From positions 122,315,166-122,379,165 of the forward strand of contig CM056576.1 of NCBI GenBank assembly GCA_029721435.1: DNA of 64,000 nucleotides. Reading direction: 5' to 3'. This DNA comes from Gymnothorax reevesii (lineage: Eukaryota; Chordata; Actinopteri; Anguilliformes; Muraenidae). Positions within the stretch are counted from its first letter, which is position 1. Each line of letters begins with the position of its first letter. The notes beneath the pieces were generated by a model, which was not told the origin of the DNA, did no database searches, and saw only the letters and a program-made list of their open reading frames with translations. The translations under genes and the position numbers were made by a program. Positions 10,223 through 21,839 of this stretch are shown here, piece after piece.

Positions 10223-12309
10223 TGTTCATTTGCATTAACTAACCACAATGAAATTACAAAGCCAGATGAAAATGATCCCTTTAAGAAGTATCCCTTTAAC
10301 AGGTATGTTTTTGTTTTTTGTTTTTTTTTACACCGTAATGCTGTCTCACCTTTTATACCTGACTGTGACTTCATCTGCTGACACTAAGTATCTGTTGTTG
10401 GAGGATACCCATTCAAGTTGTCAGATAAATTAATACACAATTAATGGAGGTATTCATTCCACACGTTAGGAATTACCTTCAAATACAGCAGTATGGAAAC
10501 CTTCCCAGCTCCTGATCAAAGCTGAGGCAGCTGTAGCCCTGGCCATCGTGCTGCACATTTTCAGCTTTGGCACCTAATGTTATGATAATTTTATGTTCTA
10601 GCTGGTTCACGGCCAATCGTTGAAGTTTCCAGCACACTGGAACAGCAGCACCTTTACGTCCTGCTCATCAATACTGCCGGCTTTTTCCACTAGTCACGCC
10701 TGGTTAATGTCCAGGTCGGATCTTCAGGGAATTAAAAAATCATTATGGGCCGTGTCCCTGTTCTCAACCTAATTGGAAGCCTTGGGTCTTATCAACTGCG
10801 GATTTCAAGGATCTTTGACAGACACAAATGTGAAAATCATTACTTACTTGTCAATTTAAGACACTTAAAGCTGCTTGTTTCTCCTCTAATTGCAGCTGCG
10901 TCCCTCAAGAAGCACCTTGTGGAAGATACGGCGGTGAAGAATTTATTTCTAAAATTTATTCTGCAGATTCAGTCTGAGGAAAAGATGCAAACAATGGTTA
11001 AATCATATGCATTTCTTTTTTTTTTTTTTAATTGCTCACATTTATTTCTTCTGTATGTTGTCTGATGGCCTGATCTAATTCAAATATTCCATATAAAATT
11101 GTTTGTCTTGAAAGTAATCATGGAATATTCAACAAAAGAGATGATCAAACCAGATTCCTGCCACATTTCCCATTATGGGGAGGTATTTTACTTTTTACAG
11201 TTTTTGTTGGTTGGCTTTGCTTTACTGATGAACAGAAATCATATTCACACAAATATAATTTTTCCATATCACACGATATGAAAAAATGTTAACAATAATT
11301 CATCATTACTCCTGAGAAAGGTATTTAAACCAATTGTTGAACCAAATGTAAACCAAGGCATTATGAAAATGCATCGCTGCCAATTTTTTTGAAAGATATT
11401 TAAATAATACAATTTCAATACTCCAATTTTTGGAGTCACAGACCCATAATGTAATAATATCTGTTCATAGTAAGCGATATAAATATTTACATGACTTCTT
11501 AATGAATAAAGACACAACATTATTCAAAGCAATGGGAGCAATTTAGCTGTAGTAACTGCTCAATACACTTGGCAGAATAAAAAACAGAGCAATTTAAATT
11601 TTTAAATAACACTATTTTCATATACTACAGACTGTAATTTTTGCGACAACAACAAAGGAAATGATTTCTGAGTAATTGAAACATAACATCATGATGGTAA
11701 TTAACGAAATGGACCCTTACTGTTTTTGAGAATTTTCTATTTGCTTTTATTTTGTTCAAAAAAAAAAAAAACAGGCGATGTAACCTCAGTTCTTTATAAA
11801 ATTTGATTCAAATTAACCCTTTTCGGTCATAAAATTATATCCTGTAGTAAATCACTGATTTTATGTAAAATAACTACATGTGTTGCATTGTAAAACAAAG
11901 TAACTACAACCAGAAATGACAGAAACATTTGCTTTTACCGCAGTGTCCACATGCTAAGGGGATTCACAAGTCAAGATTACAACCATCGCCTTTTGTAAGC
12001 TTCACGCGCAGCTGTTCCGTTTCCATTTTAGGTGCATGAAATGCGAAAACTGTGTGTAGTCTGATTTCCTAGTCCACTCTGTGGGAGATAACACTCTGTT
12101 TGCCTGCTGCTTTATTTGCTGTCAAAAAGGATTTGCGGCAGAAGCCATCGAGCGCGTATACCAATCGTGTGTAAGTACGTGTGTTTGTGGAGAGGGGGGT
12201 GGGGGTCAATTGACCTAATTATACATCAATAGTGAAGAAATCCTGCTTGCTAAATATGACTGAGTAACTCACCCATCGTATTAGATCGTTGAATGTTCTG
12301 ACTAAGCGT
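9941..12309. other. Unassigned, mostly unique sequence
   Basis: No supported gene was found. The stretch at 10480-10740 has balanced composition without repeat features and could be regulatory. T and A homopolymers occur at about 11018-11030 and 11758-11771. Confidence 0.3.
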
Positions 12310-12400
12310 GTGAGAGAGGAGAGGGGGAGAGAAAGACTGATTGTGACAGACAGATAGACAAAAGAGAGGAGGGAGGGAGAGGGTTGAAGCTGGGGGGCTC
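12310..12400. repeat. Purine-rich low-complexity tract
   Basis: GA-rich low-complexity sequence (GAGAGGAGAGGGGGAGAG and similar) with GACAGACAGATAGACA near 12347. Confidence 0.7.
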
Positions 12401-12479
12401 TGACATTACAGAATAAAGTGGCTATATGAATCCCAGTTTAAGACACGAGTAAGTGAAGAAAAAAGATTTGCGCTTTTAA

Positions 12480-13060
12480 TTAGAAGCAATTAAACCATGC
12501 CTGTTGGGCTGGCCTATGGCGATTGTTCCCTATGAAAAGAGGCAAGGGCTGGTGGCAGGCATTTGAATCCTCTTAGACCCGTCAGGGGAGCTGATTCTGT
12601 GAGCATCAAACCCCTGCTAAATCAATAAAAGAATTAAACTTTTATTAACTGCATATTTGACAAGTATCGGATGGCGAGCGGCTTTGATAATCTCCTTATG
12701 CCTCAGAGGTGATGCAAGACGGACTCAGTCATATAGGTCAACCTGGCTTCACTGCTTGCATTATCTGATGCATTGGCTATTAATTACAACAAATGAATGC
12801 TTTACTGCCGACTGCAGTGGTAGTTCTCCGCTAATGCGAAACTTGCATGTGAATAAACACAGCATGCTCATGCACTGTCACCATAATTGACAAGGGCAAC
12901 TTGCCAAATCACTTTACACACATTTATCTGCATAAAGGCTGCCAATGTGACTCGATTCAATTTTACCTTGACACTGACCAGTAATTAAAAGATTATACAT
13001 TTCTTGCACATTCAGCTATCACGAAAAAATAATTGTGATTTAATTTGCCAGATGCATACA
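12480..13060. other. Candidate conserved noncoding island
   Basis: The sequence is unique-looking, without open frames. It carries repeated homeodomain-type words such as TAATTA, ATTAA and GCTAAT, and octamer-like and ATTTGCATxx-like words. Composition is even and there is no transposon signature. This is the look of developmental enhancers in gene deserts, an inference based on word content only. Confidence 0.28.
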
Positions 13061-13589
13061 GGGAGGAAGCTGATTTGCATTCTTCTAGATTAAATTAGCA
13101 CTTCATGTCTGCAATCTTATTCTCATTTTCCGGCAATGCTATTTCCATATTTCCCTCAAAATTTTATCAGACATGGTTTTTGCTTAAATTTGTCCGCTCA
13201 CATAGGAGTTATTCCTTCCCTTGACTGCAAGTTTTTGTTAAATTGCTTTGCATGTTTATGGTTTGGCATATTCAACAAAGCTTAGCTGGATGAGAGACTA
13301 CAGCCATGAGGTAAATGTCATTGGAGACATATTGAATAAGAGTAGTGTTTCTTAATACTGCCGGTATATCGAAAGTCAGAATCTTGTTTCTGCAAAATTG
13401 TGTAATTTGTGAATAAGGGTGTACACCAGTCCTACTCTGAAGAATAGTTAAATTGCAATGACATGCAGCTAAGAGTGTAAGAGAGCAGTCCGTGTATTTC
13501 TTTTTTTTTTTAATGGTGTCAAAGTGACATTTTTCCATGATTAACGTGGTTATTAGGGAGTGAAAGAAAAACAAAAGGATGAGGGAATT

Positions 13590-13960
13590 ACAGGGGCAGA
13601 TTAAAGCCCTGCCGGTACTTCAGTCTATCAGGACTGGGATTAGCACGGCAGCAGCTGTGGCTCGGTCCCAAGGCTGAGGAGAATTACAAGTATTATCATC
13701 CAGATCATTAAAGCCAGCTCAGCCGGGCAAAAAAAAGGCCTAAATCAATTCAGCCCAGATTACGCAGATCCAGATGGACCCCCTCCGTGAGAACTCGACT
13801 TAATTGGCCAGTAAGTGGCAGGGAAAGGTACGTGCCATGCGCTAAAATCCTAGGCCCAGATAGTCTGCACTGTCAGGAGCAGCGCAGTAAAAAAACCAAC
13901 TGATAGCTAATGACTGAGGTTACCGGCTGATAAAGAGACTTATCATTGGCTAAGCATAGT
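13590..13960. other. Candidate conserved noncoding island
   Basis: Unique, GC-moderate sequence with ATTAAAG, CAGCTG, TAATTGG and TTATCA words and no coding frame on either strand longer than chance. It is flanked by AT-rich DNA. Regulatory function is inferred, not shown. Confidence 0.28.
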
Positions 13961-14124
13961 GATAAAAAAACTTCAACCTGGTGAATCCAGGGTATCGCTG
14001 GGCTTTTTCATCTATCTGACTTAGTACCTCAGCTTCAAAGTACAATGAGCTGTGTGAGTATTTGTACTGTGAAAGTTTTCTCTTTTTTTTTTTGTCATTT
14101 CTAATTCATTATTCTGCTAGTGAC

Positions 14125-14146
14125 AGCTGGAGAGAGACAGGAAATG

Positions 14147-14182
<36 letters not shown>

Positions 14183-14292
14183 GATGACTTGCAGGGAAGG
14201 GCCCAGGCGAGAATTTAACCCAGACTGCTGCAGTAAGGGCTCAGCCTGAATACATGGTACGCACGCTAACAAGAGAGCTACCAGGGTTAGTT
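14125..14292 (-). mobile_element. tRNA-derived SINE with (AG)n tail
   Basis: On the minus strand the block reads GCTCTCTTGTTAGCGTGCG, a decayed A-box region, then GGGTTAAATTC, close to the Pol III B box GGTTCRANNC. It continues as GGGCCCTTCCCTGCAAGTCATCCC and ends in a CT run. The order tRNA head, GCA-GTCATCCC body and CT-rich tail is the same as in the SINE at 45451-45640. No clear target duplication was seen. Confidence 0.6.
14151..14179. repeat. (AG)n microsatellite
   Basis: Uninterrupted AG dinucleotide run that forms the tail of the adjacent minus-strand SINE. Confidence 0.95.
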
Positions 14293-15768
14293 TCAATTAA
14301 TTAACCCATCCACGAGTTAAACGTCTATGAGCCATGACTCATGTAGGATTTACAGCCTATAAAATCATGTCACCATCCAATTATTTAAGAATTTAATATA
14401 TTTAAATAACCGTAAAAACAAGCCCAGCTTTTAGCGGATATTGAAACCTAAACAACCTAGCACTGTTTCCCACATTGTATTCAGAAACTAAGTGAATTGT
14501 CTAGAACAGCTGTAAGTTCAGCAGGGCATGACTTGTCTTACAATACTAGTCAAAGCCTAATCTGATGCAGCTGAATCTTGTTCATGCGCTGAGACTTTAA
14601 ACTGTGCCTAAAATGCGCTAGGATAGCTACATGAATAATTCTAAATATATCAGGGGGTTGTGGTGAAATACGAATGCATTATTGCATCCAGTTGCAAAAT
14701 GTCACAAGTCATTTATTAGTTGAGATACAGCAGCAGCAATGGCGTACTGTTGGTGATTGAATTTGTATCAAAATAAATTGTTAAATAACAAGGCAAATAT
14801 TTATTGGGACATATGGTTGTTTGAGTTGACTTGTTTGCCTTAAAAATTACACTGCTTGTTATTTCAATGATCCCTTGAGTGTCAGAGGGGTGGTGCAGAT
14901 TCTGTCAAATCTAATGTTCACATTCACATTGTGTTCTGTTCACATTCACATTGCAGTTAATCACATCATATCACACTTTTGTCACGTCCCATGCCTGTGC
15001 ACTTGTTTGTTCCTGCAGTCTGCCTGTCTGCAACAGTTTCAGTTTTGTTCTGTTAATTAAATCTCATTATTCAATAACTGTCTCTTGGTTTTGCCCCTCC
15101 CTTTTGCATTCCGCAGTCCTTCTTCAACACCTGGCCCGTAGTGTTCATTGCAGTCTTTGTGTATTCAAAGTGCACGCAAAGTCGATTCCCATTGTTTTTG
15201 TTTATCGGTAAATCAGCGAGCCGCACCTGCTCAAACGAACCGAAATAGAAGGATTATCTACGCATGTTCATATGAATGAAATTGGTCATGTGACAATGCA
15301 AGATGTCAATAAAAGCCAGTGATTCGTTTGTAAACATTGGGCGTTCAACATCCCGTCTGAGAATCATCTTTAGATGCCCTTTAAGTTCCTGTCTTTGTCC
15401 TCTCCCTTGCCAGATTATTGATCAGCCTTCATTTTTCAGATCACTGTCCTGCTTGTTTTTCTGAGTATATTCCTTCCTAACCTCCTGTTCTTCTGCCGTT
15501 TGTTCATTTTTGGCAGTTTTCCTCCCCGTTTTCTGGCTCATTTCATGCATCGTTCCCTTTCCCAGTGTCTCCACTTCCCACAGACAGACCCTACGAAATC
15601 AACCCTGGACTAGAACTCCACCCTGATGAGACCAATATGCTGCTGCCGCTGCCCAACCTCCGCCTGTCACATGACCATGATCTGCCTGCCCTCAGAAGAA
15701 ACTGTCTTTGAACTTTATCCTGCATTATCCTTGGCCTCTTCTGTTTGAAATTCCCCAACAACTTCCTA
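14293..15768. other. Unassigned sequence
   Basis: No gene was recognised. The stretch 14985-15640 is pyrimidine-rich and resembles interspersed repeats of fish (CACGTCCCATGCC near 14983), but its ends could not be fixed. Confidence 0.3.
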
Positions 15769-15812
15769 TTTTATATATATATCTGTGTGTATACACACAC
15801 ACACACACACAC
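15769..15812. repeat. (TA)n/(CA)n microsatellite
   Basis: TATATATATAT then TACACACAC repeats, running directly into the left end of the Tc1-like element. Confidence 0.9.
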
Positions 15813-16664
15813 ACTACCAGTCAAAAGTTTTAGGACACCCCAATTTTTTAATAGAAAATGATGCCGTTTAATGCCTCATTGTACTCTGGAATGAAAGCAT
15901 AGACATGATAGAGCAAATTAACAATCGAAGATAAAAAAAGAAATCATGGAATCAATTTAGAAACCAAAATGTATTTTAAACTTTTGACTCAAAGTAACCA
16001 CCTTTGGCAGATATAACGGCTGAACACACTAGTGACATTCTTTCTACAATGGAAATATTCTTCAGAAAGTTCTTCCCAACTCCCAGTTGCAAAAGTTCCC
16101 ATAAATGTGAAGCACTTTTAGGTTGCTTTGCTTTCACTCTTCTGTCCAGTTCATCCCAAACCATCTCGATGGGGTTTAAGTCTGGAGACTGTGGTGCTGC
16201 TCCATGTTTTCAAGCTTACTTACCTTGTTGTTTTTTCCTAAGGTAGTTCTGGCAGAGCTTGAACTTATGTTATTGGTCATTATCTTGCTGTAGGATGAAC
16301 CCCTGACCAACAAGGCACATACCAGAGGGCACTGCATGGCCCTGCAGAATGCTGTGGTAGCCGTCTTAGTTCAGGGTGCTGTTCACTCCATGTGTTACTG
16401 ACCGTGGATCCAGTAAAACAGCCCCAGACCATCACGCTTCCTCCTCCATGTTTGACAGTTGATGTCACGCACTGAGGAACCATCCGTTCACCGACTCGAC
16501 AACATACAAAAAAAACTAGGAAACCTTACCTTTTGTTTAAAACTTCTGACAGTTCACCACTTACCTTTGTTACATTTCAAGCTATTCGTTGGGCTGGAAC
16601 TGCATAATTTTCAATAAAAAACTGGAAAAATTGGGGTGTCCTAAAACTTTTGACCAGTAGTGTA
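15811..16664 (-). mobile_element. Tc1-like transposon, internally deleted
   Basis: The inverted ends ACACTACCAGTCAAAAGTTT and the complement of ACACTACTGGTCAAAAG at about 16627-16664 match over about 38 bp with two differences. TA follows on the right, and the left TA is absorbed in the CA microsatellite. The element is about 0.85 kb long, much shorter than an autonomous copy. Its family differs from those at 929, 23537 and 28031. Confidence 0.88.
15976..16483 (-). pseudogene. Tc1-like transposase fragments
   Basis: Two minus-strand pieces remain of the DDE transposase. The upstream piece (16280-16483) holds VKHGGGSVMVWGCF, the conserved block before the second catalytic residue. A frame-shifted CTACAGCAAGATAATGAC near 16290-16310 corresponds to LQQDND with the second aspartate. 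The downstream piece (15976-16164) begins VWDELDRRVKAKQP and contains CSAVISAKGGYF, the C-terminal tail typical of this Tc1 family. The N-terminal HTH region is absent. The intervening DD34E glutamate region is not intact. Non-functional. Confidence 0.85.
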
Positions 16665-17239
16665 TACATCTACATCTACACACACACTATATATCATATA
16701 ACTTAAGAGGCATTATTTCTCATCATATCAATGTTTAGAGTGTCATTATCTTATTTGTGTTCAGGTTTGGCCATTTTACTCACACTAAATGGGAATTAAT
16801 TGATTTTATTGTTAATTTTTTTCCTGTATCTTAGAGAGCCATTGCTGAATAAGAGCATCGAGAGACCGAGGGACAACCGTAATATCATGGCCTGCTCTGC
16901 TGACAGGGCAGTCGCATACGTCTCTTGTCTCTTCTCCCTGGGCTGTACCTTTGATAATTCAGAGCTAAACAACTGTCCCAAATAGCTTCTAGGCGAATAG
17001 GGATATGAATGAATTAAAAGGCTAATGTGAATTTGAAATTTCTGTCTGCACTTTCCCGTGCCAAAACAGCTGTGCTGAGAGGCATTTCATTATCATAGCT
17101 TCCTGCTGTAGGTGTCCCGGTACTGCTGTCGGGTTACAGTCTTTCGGAGGTGAGAATACGTTTCATTTCCACTTGAAGGCATTCTTACTGTAAACAAGGC
17201 ATCGGTAGGTTTGAAAACATTTCAACTGATGTTAAGTAA
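16665..17239. other. Unassigned sequence with an exon-like stretch
   Basis: At 16830 a pyrimidine tract ending CTGTATCTTAG precedes an open plus frame (EPLLNKSIERPRDN...) that stops at TAG 16982-16984. It could be a terminal exon, but both strands are open here and no partner exon was found. Nothing else was recognised. Confidence 0.2.
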
Positions 17240-17332
17240 AGTACGTGTAAATGTGTGTGTGTATGTGTGCGTCTGCATGCATGTGTGTGCGTGCGTGTGT
17301 GCGTGTGCATGTGTTTGTGTCTGTATGTCAGT
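17240..17332. repeat. (TG)n-type microsatellite, interrupted
   Basis: TG-rich repeat with CG and CA interruptions (GTGTGCGTGCGTGTGTGCG). It explains the HTHTRTHTH-like frame on the minus strand. Confidence 0.9.
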
Positions 17333-17877
17333 TTATGACTCCAACTAGTTATCGAGATCCTCCTTCCCAGTACTGTAAAAGCATTCCAGAGGTTGTTGAT
17401 GTGGGGGTGGGGGCTTGAATAATTCAAGCTTTTATCATAATAGAACATACAGTAAATAAATGTATGTTGCACTACGATGTCATAAACAATGGACGTGAAG
17501 GCTTTTAATAGACAAAGGCAACATATTTGCATTTTTGATATAACAAAACAAAAACTAAATACTGAAAGAACTAGAATATAATTGCTGCAATGTTTTCAGT
17601 GGGGTGAAGACCATCGTGCCTCAGAACTTTTACATTTAAAAATTGACAGCATACAAATGGAGCTTTACGAAAAGTCTGATAGGCACAGAGTCAAGCTCGC
17701 TAACTTGGAGGAGCCGCTTCTCATGCCGGAGAATTACTTGAGTGCTCAAGAATGTCATCTGATTCGCTGTCACATGATTGCTTGATTGATAATATGCTAG
17801 TGTGACAGTTGAAGGGTCCTGTCACTGGAAATGTCTCTTAATAAGTACATGCCCTGGCTACCTTGCCAACAAGCCTG
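17333..17877. other. Unassigned sequence
   Basis: A plus open frame at 17582-17785 has no recognisable domain. The segment is unique-looking. Confidence 0.3.
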
Positions 17878-17950
17878 GCTCTTTGGCGATGTGGTCAGCA
17901 TGTTTGACTATTACTCGGGAGTCTGGAGATTCAAGTTCCCGCCCGGGCCC
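17878..17950 (+). repeat. tRNA-like block, probably SINE head
   Basis: Contains TGGCGATGTGGTCAGCATG (A-box-like), then GATTCAAGTTCC (B-box-like) about 40 nt downstream and GCCCGGGCC at the end. Order and spacing fit a degraded tRNA or the head of a tRNA-derived SINE. The stems pair poorly, so a functional tRNA is unlikely. A tail was not identified. Confidence 0.4.
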
Positions 17951-19611
17951 TCCTTCGGCCTGCTACACTAGTTTACTTTAGCTCACATTCTGAGAAGCGC
18001 CTCCACAGCACATTCACTTAACATCCCTCCTCCTCCCGTCCATTTTCAGCATTCTGTAATCCTGTTCTTTTATGACTAAACTGTCATTCAATAACAACGT
18101 CTCTTCTGTTTGAGGTCATTGTTGCTGTTGGCTCTGTTCTATGGAAGGGGGGGTTAATTGCAGCTCCCTGCCTTCGGTTCCATGCTGGACGGGCAGGGAT
18201 CTCTCGAACAGAGCCATGCCGCCAAACTCAATGTATGCTTGAATGCTTTCAATAAATACTCTCTTTGACAACGTGTCCTATCAGAATTCTAGTAAGTCAA
18301 GTCTTTGTTCATACCACATATGGACCTGGCTGCTGAAGTATTTGATCTTTGCGAGCCTGCAGAAACAAATGCTGAACGGTTAATCATTCAATTGGTTGCG
18401 GGCTCACTGACAGGGGGAGATAGTGTGTAAAACATTCCTTGCAACTCATTTACATTATGTATGATAACATTTTTTACCAACCTAAACAAAGCCTCAATGA
18501 AGCCATCATGCACCTTTTTCATGCTTCAATGCTGTTTTGGTGTCACTTTAAATGTCCGCCAAGTCAGGTCATCAACTAGTTTATCTGCATGAAAAATAAA
18601 TGAGTTACATTTGTCATAATGACTTTCTCTCTTTTTTTTTTTCTCTCTAAGTATTTTTGTTGTTTTGGTTTGACAATAAACTGAGACCCTGCCAGGTCGA
18701 CGGAGCCTCTCTCAAGTGTTTTCTGGCATCAGAAAAGCCAAGTTTATGTGCACGCAGTAAATCATGTCACTTTCCATACCCCTTACATTCTACAATTCAC
18801 TGCAAATATTTTCTCAGGCTTAAATTTATGCTCAGTGTCAATTATGATGTCACTTTTCACACTTCTTAAGTGTAATCATACACCGAAATGTTGTTGCTTT
18901 TGCCTAAGGCAGGAAACAACGGAGTGTTTCCATTTTTTAAACAGCGCTGTAAATACTCACGTCCATTACAATGTGTGACATTTCAAACTCTTTGAGCTGC
19001 TATGTGAAAAACTCAAAACAACTCCAGTTCAAACATCCTGTCACGGTTCAACTGAGATATTGTTGGATTAATACGGTGTTGTTCTGGAGGCAAATAAAGT
19101 TTTAAAAAAAAATACTGTTCAGAAAGATAACAGAAAGCAGGTGGGTGATAACCTGACTGCACATACCTTTTTGGCAATGCTATTTCAGCCAAAAGCGATG
19201 CACGATCAGCAAAGCTTTATAGAGAAGTAAATACATTTGTCATCACAAAAGTCTTTGTATGAAAGGGAAATGGAAACAGAATTGCAAGGCTTCCTCTGCT
19301 GTCGCTCAGGAAACAGTCGTGTATAATCATGTGTTTCAACCAACATCAAATAGGATTAAAAAAAAACATTTTGTATTTTTGCGGAAACCATTTACGGGTT
19401 TCAAGTATGCAAGTATGTCAGGTAGTGCAATGGTTATTTTGTTGGAACCTGGAGAAAAAGGGTATGATGAATGTTGATAGGCGTCTGAGGTCCTCTTGCC
19501 TGCCTTCCCAGGGAAGTCCCATTCCACTCATTCAGATTGACCGAGATAGAGGACCCACTACGTGGGCTCCCTACAGCAGTGACTTTCTACAGAACAGAGG
19601 GCACTGCACCA
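17951..19611. other. Unassigned, partly unique sequence
   Basis: 18300-18640 and 18690-19000 look unique and AT-moderate with TTAATCATT and ATGAAAAATAAATGAG words, and could be conserved noncoding DNA. No gene was recognised. Confidence 0.28.
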
Positions 19612-20238
19612 TCAGCCTGGTGCCCGAGCCTCGTTGCGCTTACGCTCAAAGTGAGGCCCTGGTAACAATGACTCAATGGCTGCCTCCAGTGAAGGAAATC
19701 GAAGATAGTGGACCAGGTAGGTTTATCATTGAAATAAACCTAAGTTTTTTTTAAATGGAAGTTTTGTGCAACCCAATTCTCTGTTCGTGTTCCGCAAGTG
19801 GACTGAATTTAGCCCATGATTTAATCGCTGTTAGATCGCATACGGAGAGAAACAGTGTCTTCAATTGCCAATTACGATAATTGGAAAACACGTCAATAAA
19901 TGAAAATGATTGAGAACTACTAATTGCAGTCAAAAAGGGACGTGTCTCAGCACCCCCGCTGGCTACGTCACTGTCGGCAAGTACACGTGCCGAAATAAAA
20001 TTATCCCTTTGTTCTAAAAATTTATAGAGATCGGTAATCAACATGGTATATCGAAATGTATTTATGACCACAATGACGATTCATGACACCTCCTAGAAAT
20101 ATCAAAACGAAGACATTTCAATGATAAACCTACCTGGTTTGCCATCTTCGATTTCCTTCACTGGAGGCAGCCATTGAGTCATTGTTACCAGGGCCTCACA
20201 TTGAGCGCTTGCGCAACAAGGCACGGGCACCAGGCTGA
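19612..20238. repeat. Inverted duplication of an exon-like segment
   Basis: The two 124-bp arms, 19612-19735 and 20115-20238, are reverse complements with about 10 differences (roughly 92% identity) and no gaps. A 379-bp spacer separates them. Each arm, read outside-in, encodes the same frame (a SLVPxP start, then EALVTMTQWLPPVKEIED) and ends at CCAG followed by GTAGGT, a consensus splice donor. Many of the differences change residues, and four of them cluster just before the donor. The spacer carries a hAT-like terminus ending at 19973. The peptide is not recognised. It may be a transposase exon carried by the element or a captured host exon. Confidence 0.9.
19880..19973. mobile_element. hAT-like element terminus (fragment)
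   Basis: Read inverted from 19973, the segment begins CAGTGACGTAGCCAGCGGGG and continues with TTCTCAATCATTTTC. It shares these blocks with the termini at 9500-9586 and 34016-34776. Only one end is visible. Confidence 0.5.
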
Positions 20239-21839
20239 CTACACCATCAGCAATGAAGTGGCCTCTTTTGACCATAGCCAACAATTGCCACTTTTTTGAC
20301 ATTTATACAAGGGCCATGTGCAGTGATTTGTCTGAGGTGACACTGGCTACATCTGGAATTAGTTTTTCTGCCCTAGCTACCCTGAATTTTCTCTCTAAAA
20401 TGGCTCACTTTTATTCATTCCTATTAATGCTGGCAATACAGCGACCTCATTTACAGAGTCCATCATCCCCTTGGCCATCTCATGAAGAAAATCCCGGTAA
20501 CCCCCCTCCCCAGCGTTACAGAAAACTCCACCCCATCGTGAGCCGGGCGGCCAGTCTGCTACAGGCCATTGCAGCTCTTGTCAGCTGAGCCATGAGCCCA
20601 ATCAGCATCAACCTCTCCCACAGCACTGGAGGCACTGGTCACCCACGCAGCACCATGCGCGAACACTGCCCTAATTACCCCAGAAGACAACCGTCGAGTT
20701 ATCCACGGTTCAGTCGGCATTCTGGGAACAGAAACGGGCGCACGCGCCAGCAATCTGCCTTACGTGTACATCCCATAGCAAGCAATGCCTGTGAGAGACA
20801 AAGGTGCAATGATAAAGCTGTGAAACCACTGGCTGAATCACTATCAGTATCAGCTCATATGTAGAGCATTGGGCCACAGAGCTTACGATCGTGCTACTTA
20901 ATCAGCTCACAGCAGCCCGCCGCGCTACAGCGTGTCTTGTCCTTCTGAACAGATACAATATGTGCGCGGAGACACTTGGGAGCTCCACGCTTCACGAAAG
21001 CGACATGGAGTCGGCTACCGCCAGTGGTGATAGTGTGCTTATGTGGGCCTGTCAGCAGGCTTTGCAGCATTGTTAAAATCCCACCCGCAACGCGCACTCT
21101 CAGCAGATTATACACGGCACGTCCGTATCTCGTTCACTTTCTGAAACATTCAGAGCATTTCCTCGGTGGAATACTGCATTCCTGGGATAAAATATGAGCA
21201 GTGTTTGACTCGAAAGCGCTCAGAATCCAGTAATTAAACATGCTGTCTTGTCCGTCACCCTCAAGGTTGTTTTAATGGTAGCTGTATTGATGCATTGGGT
21301 TTTTAAGATTTAAAAACTTAGGACTGGTTTCAAGGCTCAAATGAGTTTGACTGATCTATGTGACAAGCCACTGGCATTTTACTGGCATCAGCATGGGAAA
21401 CTTAACTGAGTAAATATGCACATTATTTGGGTGAAGGGAAAAATATTGTCATATAAAATGTGCCTTGAAAATATTTGCGATACTAATCAAATGTAAATCA
21501 GGCTCTTTACGGCGATAGACACAGAGCCATTGACGGACAATCTCCAGTAAGGTATAATTGCGTCGATTGCTAATAATGTTTGCATGATACAACGCATAAG
21601 GGAAAGTGTCGATGTAGGCTTATATCAAATGTCAGTCTTGACTTGGCGAATTTTAGCAGCACAAGGAGACTTCTTTGTGGCAAGACATGAAAAAAGAGCC
21701 CTATTTAAATAATGACTCCAAATATTTTCATCTGGGGTTCTACTTCTATCAAGATACTGTAAATCCCCAGGTGTATCTACTATACACCTATTGAATAACA
21801 ATTTGCTGCATGTTGGGGGTACCTGCCAGTTCCCCTTTG
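20239..21839. other. Unassigned sequence, locally GC-richer
   Basis: 20440-21120 has more CG dinucleotides than its surroundings, and short frames are open on both strands with no recognisable motif. It could be a decayed gene, an unknown repeat or regulatory DNA. Confidence 0.25.

Noticed and set aside
17185..17532. Histidine/threonine-rich protein frame on the minus strand
   Set aside because: It is the translation of an interrupted TG microsatellite.
17878..17950. Functional tRNA
   Set aside because: Stems pair poorly. Better read as a SINE head.
19329..19754. 141-codon plus frame as a single gene
   Set aside because: Only the last part (the inverted-repeat arm) has an exon-like donor. 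The first part shows no motif.
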